DNA from: Geomicrobium sp. JCM 19038
GTDB taxonomy: Bacteria > Bacillota > Bacilli > Bacillales > Marinococcaceae
Reading direction: 5' to 3'
Assembly (NCBI RefSeq): GCF_000698125.1
Contig: NZ_BAXA01000015.1
Location: forward strand, 42,491 to 106,490
Length of the DNA stretch: 64,000 nt
Part shown: positions 59,596-64,000 of the stretch, piece after piece
Layout of the letters: the number at the start of each line of letters is the position of its first letter
Position numbering within the stretch: the stretch's first letter is position 1
Made by a program: the position numbers and the translations under genes
Notes under the pieces: model-generated
Databases searched by the model: none
Told to the model about the DNA's origin: nothing
What the model saw: only the letters and a program-made list of their open reading frames with translations

Positions 59596-60621
59596 GTGAA
59601 AAAGCAAATTCGCCGTTCTATGATTGCGATTGCTGCACTTCTTGTCGTGCAAGCGTGTAGCACTGATGAAGAAGCGGTGGAACGAGATGCAGAAACCGAG
59701 CATACAGAAGAGCGTGTCGTGGAAGAACAAGACGAAGAAACTGCAGAAGGAATCACAGAGCGTGAGTTGTATTTAATCGATTCTGACGGATATGTTGTCC
59801 CGAGAACCTTTTCACTTCCGCACGACGAAGAAGTGCTTCGTCAAGCCCTTGAGTATATGATTGACGGGGGACCAATCACCGAAATGCTACCGAGTGGTTT
59901 TCAAGCGGTGTTCCCAGCAGATACAGAAGTGCTCGGAGTTAACGTAACGAACGAAGGGACTGCGGTTGTTGACTTCTCTGAAGACTTTAGAGATTATGAC
60001 CAGAACAAAGAAGAAGCTATTCTTCAGGCGTTAACGTGGACATTAACACAATATGAGTCCATTGACCGAGTAGAAATTCTTATTAATGGTCATGAACAAG
60101 ACGTTATGCCACATAATGAAACGCCAATTACATCATTAACGAGAGACCGTGGCATTAACAAAGAACCAAATGTGAACTCAGTAGATGTAACAGCGACGTT
60201 ACCATCGACATTATACTTTCTAAATGAAAACGAACATGACCTTTATTATGTGCCTGTCACAAGGCGGATCGATCAGTCTGATAATCGCGTTGAGTCCGTA
60301 GTGAATGAAGTCATTCATGGACCTGCGCTCCAATCGGAATTGCTTACCGGTCTGCGTCACGGTGTTGAGCTCGTAGATGAGCCAACACTGAATGATGGGG
60401 TACTGACTGTCAATTTTAATGAAGCGCTCCTTACAGAGAATGAAGGAACCGCAATCGCAACGGAAGCATTAACGATGTTAACAAAAACACTGACAGCGAT
60501 TGATGGTGTAGACAGTGTGACGTATCTCGTTAATGGAAGTGACGAAATTAATGCCCGTAGCGGCGATGCACTTCCAACAGCGGTTACGGAAGACCACATT
60601 AAGGAACTTGTTTCACAGTAG
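59596..60621 (+). CDS. gerM: Spore germination lipoprotein GerM
   Basis: Lipoprotein needed for sporulation and germination, attached to the mother-cell or forespore membranes. 341 residues. A lipoprotein signal peptide ends in the lipobox V-V-Q-A-C (Cys at residue 21), followed by an acidic linker and two GerMN repeats (about residues 55-170 and 200-320), seen in the matched TAVVDFSEDFRDY and VLTVNFNEALLTENEGTAIA and in VEILINGHEQD and VTYLVNGSDEI. The start is GTG 59596 after AGGGGGG. Intact. Confidence 0.94.
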   Translation: MKKQIRRSMIAIAALLVVQACSTDEEAVERDAETEHTEERVVEEQDEETAEGITERELYLIDSDGYVVPRTFSLPHDEEVLRQALEYMIDGGPITEMLPSGFQAVFPADTEVLGVNVTNEGTAVVDFSEDFRDYDQNKEEAILQALTWTLTQYESIDRVEILINGHEQDVMPHNETPITSLTRDRGINKEPNVNSVDVTATLPSTLYFLNENEHDLYYVPVTRRIDQSDNRVESVVNEVIHGPALQSELLTGLRHGVELVDEPTLNDGVLTVNFNEALLTENEGTAIATEALTMLTKTLTAIDGVDSVTYLVNGSDEINARSGDALPTAVTEDHIKELVSQ

Positions 60622-60647
60622 CTTCATATTCATGGTATACTTGCAGA

Positions 60648-60673
60648 AAAGGCGGCAATTTGCGGCCTTTTTT
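60648..60673 (+). terminator. Terminator after gerM
   Basis: AAAGGCGGCA, loop ATT, TGCGGCCTTTTTT. Confidence 0.75.
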
Positions 60674-60706
60674 GTTATGATGAACGTTAGATAGGGAGTC
60701 GTTAAC

Positions 60707-61458
60707 ATGGAAAGAACAGATGGAAGAACTACGAACCAAATTCGACCAACAACAATTGAAACGAATTATATTAAACACCCGGAAGGATCTGTACTCATTT
60801 CCGTTGGGGATACTAAAGTCATTTGTTCAGCAAGTATAGAAGAACGAGTCCCACCATTCTTCGCGGACAAGGCAAAGGCTGGATTACAGCAGAATATAGC
60901 ATGTTGCCTCGTGCTACCGAACAACGAAACATTCGTGAATCTTCAAAAGGCAAAGTAACAGGCCGGACGATGGAGATACAACGTCTGATCGGACGCTCAC
61001 TCCGCGCCGTCTTAGATTTAGAGGCACTTGGCGAACGTACCGTTTGGGTTGATTGCGACGTTATTCAAGCTGATGGAGGGACGCGTACCGCTTCCATTAC
61101 AGGAGCCTATGTTGCAACGGCACTCGCACTTACGAAGCTCGTGAACGAGAAGAAAATCGAAAAACTACCGCTTCAAGATTCATTAGCAGCAATCTCTGTC
61201 GGACTTGATGCCGAGCGTAACGTCTTGCTCGATTTATGTTACGAAGAAGACGCTGCCGCAAACGTTGACTTAAATGTCATCATGACAGGTAGCGGTGAGT
61301 TCGTTGAACTTCAAGGAACAGGTGAAGAGGCGACGTTTACACATCAAGAATTGTTACGTATGCTTGCATCAGCAGATTCAGGCATTAAAGAACTCATTGC
61401 CATTCAACAACAAGTGTTACAACTCGTCAACGAAACAGACGGTGAGGAGGAGAAGTAA
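60707..61458 (+). CDS. rph: Ribonuclease PH (one frameshift)
   Basis: Phosphorolytic 3'-5' exoribonuclease that trims tRNA 3' ends. [20 protein letters not shown] opens the protein; [20 protein letters not shown] and [20 protein letters not shown] are the phosphate and RNA sites. The frame breaks at about 60859: one extra base (for example a C in TTC-CTT) gives [16 protein letters not shown]. The restored length is about 250 residues. The TAA overlaps the next start (TAATG). Confidence 0.94.
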
Positions 61459-62048
61459 TGACGACAATCGTACTTGCAACGAAAAACGAAGGCAAACGAA
61501 AAGAACTTGAAGCGATGCTTCAAGGCAAAGTTGATGTGAAGTCATTAAACGATTATCCAGAATGCCCAGATGTTGAAGAGACAGGTACGACCTTTTATGA
61601 AAATGCCAAACTGAAAGCAGAATTTGTTTCAAACTACACGAAGTTACCCGCGCTTGCGGATGACTCTGGTCTAGAAGTTGACGCTCTTGATGGTGCTCCA
61701 GGCGTCTATTCTGCTCGATTCGCAGGAGAGCCAAAGAGCGATGCTCGAAACAACGAAAAGCTGCTAGACATGTTAAAAGAAGTCGATGACGCAGATCGTA
61801 CAGCGCGCTTCATCTGTGCACTCGTCTACTTTGATGCAAGCACAGGAAAAGAACAAGCGGTTGAAGGAACGTGCGAGGGACGAATCTTGACAGAAGCGCA
61901 AGGTGAACATGGCTTTGGTTATGATCCACTCATGTTCAGTCCAGAACACGGCAAGTCACTCGCTGAAATGACACCAGACGAGAAGAATGCAATTAGTCAT
62001 CGCAGTAACGCATTGAAAAAATTGGACGAGCTTTGGTCAACCCTTTAG
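61458..62048 (+). CDS. ysnA: ITP/XTP pyrophosphatase (RdgB/HAM1 family), YsnA
   Basis: House-cleaning enzyme that hydrolyses dITP, ITP and XTP. 196 residues; nucleotide-binding VLATKNEGKRKELEAML, GTTFYENAKLKAE, ALADDSGLEVDALDGAPGVY and the C-terminal SHRSNALKKL. It overlaps rph by one base. Intact. Confidence 0.95.
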   Translation: MTTIVLATKNEGKRKELEAMLQGKVDVKSLNDYPECPDVEETGTTFYENAKLKAEFVSNYTKLPALADDSGLEVDALDGAPGVYSARFAGEPKSDARNNEKLLDMLKEVDDADRTARFICALVYFDASTGKEQAVEGTCEGRILTEAQGEHGFGYDPLMFSPEHGKSLAEMTPDEKNAISHRSNALKKLDELWSTL

Positions 62049-62061
62049 GAGGCGATGGGAA

Positions 62062-62574
62062 ATGAAACGGTTACTTGTCATGAGTGATACACATCGTGAT
62101 CGACAGTGGTTAGAAACGATTGTTGAGCGACACAAGTCTGACGTTGATGCAGTATTTCATTGTGGAGATTCTGAGCTAGATACTGATGATCCACTATTAG
62201 AAGCTATTACAATTGTTCGTGGCAACACCGATTTCGAAATCGATTTCCCGTCCTTCCAAACGACAACGATCGATAACGTGACGATTTGGCAAACGCACGG
62301 TCACCTCCTTCACGTAACGAGGAATGACCAACAAGCCTTACATGCAGCAGCCAAAGAAAAAGGCGCAGACCTCGTGTTATACGGCCATACGCACATTCCA
62401 AACGTTGAGCACATCGACGAGAAGATGCACATCGTTAACCCAGGAAGCCTTCTTATGCCACGAGGCGGCTTTGAACCGACCTATTGCATCATTACGATTG
62501 AAGAAAGCAAAGTCAAAACGATCGACTACTACAATCGCAACACCGGCGAGCACAACGAGTCGCTCTCCGTCTAA
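62062..62574 (+). CDS. ysnB: Metallophosphoesterase YsnB (MJ0936/YfcE-like)
   Basis: 170-residue calcineurin-like phosphoesterase of the YfcE type. Metal ligands appear in order: MSDTHRDRQW, FHCGDSELD, RGNTDFE, WQTHGHLLHV and LYGHTHIPN. The physiological substrate is not known. AGGAGGCG precedes the ATG; 13 bases after ysnA in the same operon. Intact. Confidence 0.93.
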   Translation: MKRLLVMSDTHRDRQWLETIVERHKSDVDAVFHCGDSELDTDDPLLEAITIVRGNTDFEIDFPSFQTTTIDNVTIWQTHGHLLHVTRNDQQALHAAAKEKGADLVLYGHTHIPNVEHIDEKMHIVNPGSLLMPRGGFEPTYCIITIEESKVKTIDYYNRNTGEHNESLSV

Positions 62575-62577
62575 GTA

Positions 62578-62616
62578 ATCTTTTCATTGTCGCTATTCAT
62601 GCGGCAATGAAAAGAT
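62578..62616 (+). terminator. Hairpin after ysnB
   Basis: ATCTTTTCATTG pairs perfectly with CAATGAAAAGAT across a 15-base loop. No T run follows on the plus strand, so it may be a weak terminator or a transcript stabiliser. Confidence 0.5.
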
Positions 62617-62640
62617 ATCTAAAAAAAACCAGTAAAATTA

Positions 62641-62669
62641 TTGACGAAACATGAATTATTCGGTATGAT
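62641..62669 (+). promoter_or_regulatory. Promoter of the tRNA-Arg gene
   Basis: TTGACG (62641-62646), a 17-base spacer, TATGAT (62664-62669), 13 bases before the tRNA. Confidence 0.85.
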
Positions 62670-62682
62670 ACTAATTGTCGCT

Positions 62683-62759
62683 GTCCCAGTAGCTCAGCTG
62701 GATAGAGCAACAGCCTTCTAAGCTGTGGGTCGGGAGTTCGAATCTCTCCTGGGACGCCA
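62683..62759 (+). tRNA. tRNA-Arg (anticodon UCU)
   Basis: Full cloverleaf: acceptor GTCCCAG with CTGGGAC, D arm GCTCAGCTGGATAGAGC, anticodon stem ACAGC/GCTGT with loop CTTCTAA (anticodon TCT at 62717-62719, reading AGA and AGG), T arm GGGAGTTCGAATCTCTCC, and an encoded CCA (62757-62759). A phage-derived fragment lies 127 bases downstream, and tRNA 3' ends are common integration sites; I found no second copy of the tRNA 3' end in the window. Confidence 0.97.
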
Positions 62760-62775
62760 TTTACATTACATAATA

Positions 62776-62826
62776 CCAACCCTTGGGGTTGGATCGGGGT
62801 CGATTTTTATAAATCGGCTCTTTTTT
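62776..62826 (+). terminator. Tandem hairpins after tRNA-Arg
   Basis: CCAACCC with GGGTTGG (62776-62792), then CGATTT with AAATCG (62801-62816) leading into GGCTCTTTTTT. The second is the likely terminator. Confidence 0.75.
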
Positions 62827-62885
62827 GTGTGGGAAATTCTCTTTTATGTATTCAATGTTCGTTACTTTTATTTTGCACTGCACAG

Positions 62886-63274
62886 CATGAAATCATTGGC
62901 GGGACGATTAGAGACTTGGAGTATGCGATTGAGTGGATGGAGACGAGTAGACGACCAGGTGCAAAGCGAGATATTGAGCGACGATCCGTACACCAACGCA
63001 CAATTTACATGGAGCCTAGCGCATTAGAGCGATTACGGCATAACATGTCAGAGGACAAACAAATTAGCCAGGCTGACCATTTCCGCATCGACGACGCTTT
63101 ATCTATGCTTACGGTAGAGAGCGTGAGGTTTATGTAATGGTCAAGGCAGAGTTGCTCTCGTTGGAGCAGGCGGCAAGGTATCTAGGGGTGTGCAAGTCTA
63201 CGGTTCAAAAGACCGTGGATCGGGCAGAGTTAAAGATTAATAACCAAATCGCAAATAGCCTCTTCCCCTTTGAG
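62886..63274 (+). pseudogene. Truncated phage sigma-70-like positive control factor (remnant)
   Basis: EIIGGTIRDLEYAIEWMETS, RRPGAKRDIERRSVHQR and the C-terminal sigma region 4-like helix-turn-helix (LSLEQAARYLGVCKSTVQKT) match the phage late-gene activators related to Xpf of PBSX. The N-terminal part of such proteins, and any start codon with ribosome binding site, is missing; homology begins near 62886. The frame breaks at 63116: one extra A gives L-T-V-R-E-R-E-V-Y-V-M-V-K-A-E-L-L-S-L-E-Q and joins the two parts. It is probably the edge of a decayed prophage beside tRNA-Arg. The C-terminal limit (N-S-L-F-P-F) is set by comparison with the usual end of the family. Confidence 0.75.
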
Positions 63275-63847
63275 ATGAGGTTTTTCTTTGCTTGGTCAAA
63301 CAGATGCTATGTTAAAATAACAGTAATTGGAGGAGATGTTATCTTTTTTTATCATATCTACGGTCCTCTAGACAGTCATAAGAAAATAAAAAAAACATTG
63401 AGAGATGGCTTAAACCCTTTAAATATATCTGATTGGTCTGGTAGGGGTAGCGGTTTTATGTTTAATGATTTAATGAATGCTATAAAAGAAGGGGATACAG
63501 ATCAATGGATGGAGTTTTCTGAATCCATTAGATTATTTAATTCAGATTTAGGTGCACCTGATTATATTAGAATCTCGTTACCTAAGGAAAAAGTGTATGT
63601 ATTTAATTTGGAAATAGCTAGCAATATCTTTGCCTATATAGAAGAAGAGGGACTTGGGGAGAAGGGCGTATTTACTTCAGAACTACCAAATTTAGATATA
63701 CTAATCAGAGACTATTGGAATAGCAAAACTAGGTTAGATTTATATGAATTACAAAAGCATTATCCCAACCCTGAGTTTGTTAGTTTTCAAACCTTTTCTA
63801 GAAGTGAAATAGAAATATATATTAATTTTAAAAGACTTAAATCATAA
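63275..63847 (+). CDS. Hypothetical protein, AT-rich, possibly fused to the upstream HTH by a frame change
   Basis: I do not recognise this protein. The frame is continuous with the helix-turn-helix end upstream, but base composition turns markedly AT-rich after about 63290, and the upstream protein would normally end at about 63274, so I treat it as separate. From ATG 63275 it would have about 190 residues, with no ribosome binding site. A GGAGGAG at 63329-63335 and ATG 63336 suggest an alternative start, which would need one extra T in the T run at 63344-63350. Features: a hydrophobic beta-rich start (VKITVIGGDVIFFYHIYGPL), acidic DQWMEFSESI and AYIEEEGLGEKG, aromatic-rich. No signal peptide. 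The shape recalls small soluble immunity or anti-phage proteins, but nothing specific supports this. Confidence 0.5.
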   Translation: MRFFFAWSNRCYVKITVIGGDVIFFYHIYGPLDSHKKIKKTLRDGLNPLNISDWSGRGSGFMFNDLMNAIKEGDTDQWMEFSESIRLFNSDLGAPDYIRISLPKEKVYVFNLEIASNIFAYIEEEGLGEKGVFTSELPNLDILIRDYWNSKTRLDLYELQKHYPNPEFVSFQTFSRSEIEIYINFKRLKS

Positions 63848-63883
63848 TCCCCACTCGTTATAAAACAAGTGGGGGATTGATTT
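63846..63883 (+). terminator. Terminator after the AT-rich unknown gene
   Basis: AATCCCCACTCGTT pairs with AACAAGTGGGGGATT (one base unpaired), followed by GATTTTA. It begins at the stop codon of the unknown gene, showing that this frame has its own transcription end. The rest of the window (63884-64000) holds no gene that I can support. Confidence 0.75.
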
Positions 63884-64000
63884 TATGGAATGTATCTTGG
63901 AAATTGGGTTGAATTTTGACCCGATAAATTATTAATTATTACTCTGTGATGTCCAATGGGCGTGTCACTTGTATTTAAGTTTTCAGGCATAAAGGCTATC

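Noticed and set aside
62760..64000. A second attachment site matching the tRNA-Arg 3' end
   Set aside because: The TTCGAATCTCTCCTGGGAC segment does not recur downstream within the window.

Overview
The window is a chromosomal segment of an endospore-forming member of the Bacillaceae. The evidence is the gene order (accDA-pfkA-pyk, citZ-icd-mdh, phoPR-polA-mutM-ytaF-coaE-gapB-nrdR-dnaBI, thrS, infC-rpmI-rplT, pheST, zapA-yshB-polX-mutS2-yshE-lcfA-fadRB-etfBA-trxA-uvrC, sdhCAB-gerE, racE-gerM-rph-ysnAB), which follows Bacillus subtilis closely, and spore genes (sspI, gerE, gerM, ytaF, ytxC). A clear MqnC homologue points to the futalosine menaquinone route. B. subtilis does not use that route, but some alkaliphilic Bacillus relatives do. 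The genus cannot be fixed from the sequence alone.

Layout. 1-8.6 kb: fatty-acid carboxyltransferase, lower glycolysis and the first TCA genes. 8.7-11.6 kb: tatA and the PhoPR two-component system. 12-21 kb: DNA polymerase I, base-excision repair, coenzyme A, gluconeogenic gapB, and replication restart (nrdR, dnaB, dnaI). 21-25.4 kb: mqnC, ytxC and an acetate-symporter pair. 25.4-38 kb: translation genes with two T-box leaders and an L20-type leader, interrupted by brnQ, ysdB, an M42 peptidase, sspI, an rRNA methyltransferase and an SDR gene. 38-51 kb: zapA, cvpA-like, polX, mutS2, then the fatty-acid oxidation block, trxA and uvrC. 52-62.6 kb: succinate dehydrogenase, gerE, ptsHI, murI, gerM, rph. 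62.7-64 kb: tRNA-Arg(UCU), a truncated phage sigma-like activator and an AT-rich unknown gene. Only this last 1.1 kb looks accessory.

Regulation readable in the DNA includes sigma-A promoters, a sigma-W promoter for ysdB, a sigma-K promoter for gerE, a FadR operator, cre sites (lcfA, sdhC, the acetate-transport operon), CcpN-like sites at gapB and a PhoP-box-like repeat before phoP.

Thirteen otherwise conserved genes carry frame breaks (12 chromosomal housekeeping genes and the phage remnant; 15 breaks in all). Every one is explained by loss of one base (once two), usually compatible with shortening of a short homopolymer. They include essential genes such as accD and infC, so the breaks are best read as base-calling or assembly errors; I annotate the genes as single CDSs across them. 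I found no CRISPR array, insertion sequence or complete novel system. The most novel material is the unknown gene at 63.3-63.8 kb, a possible ATT start for mutS2 and a 27-residue membrane peptide gene.
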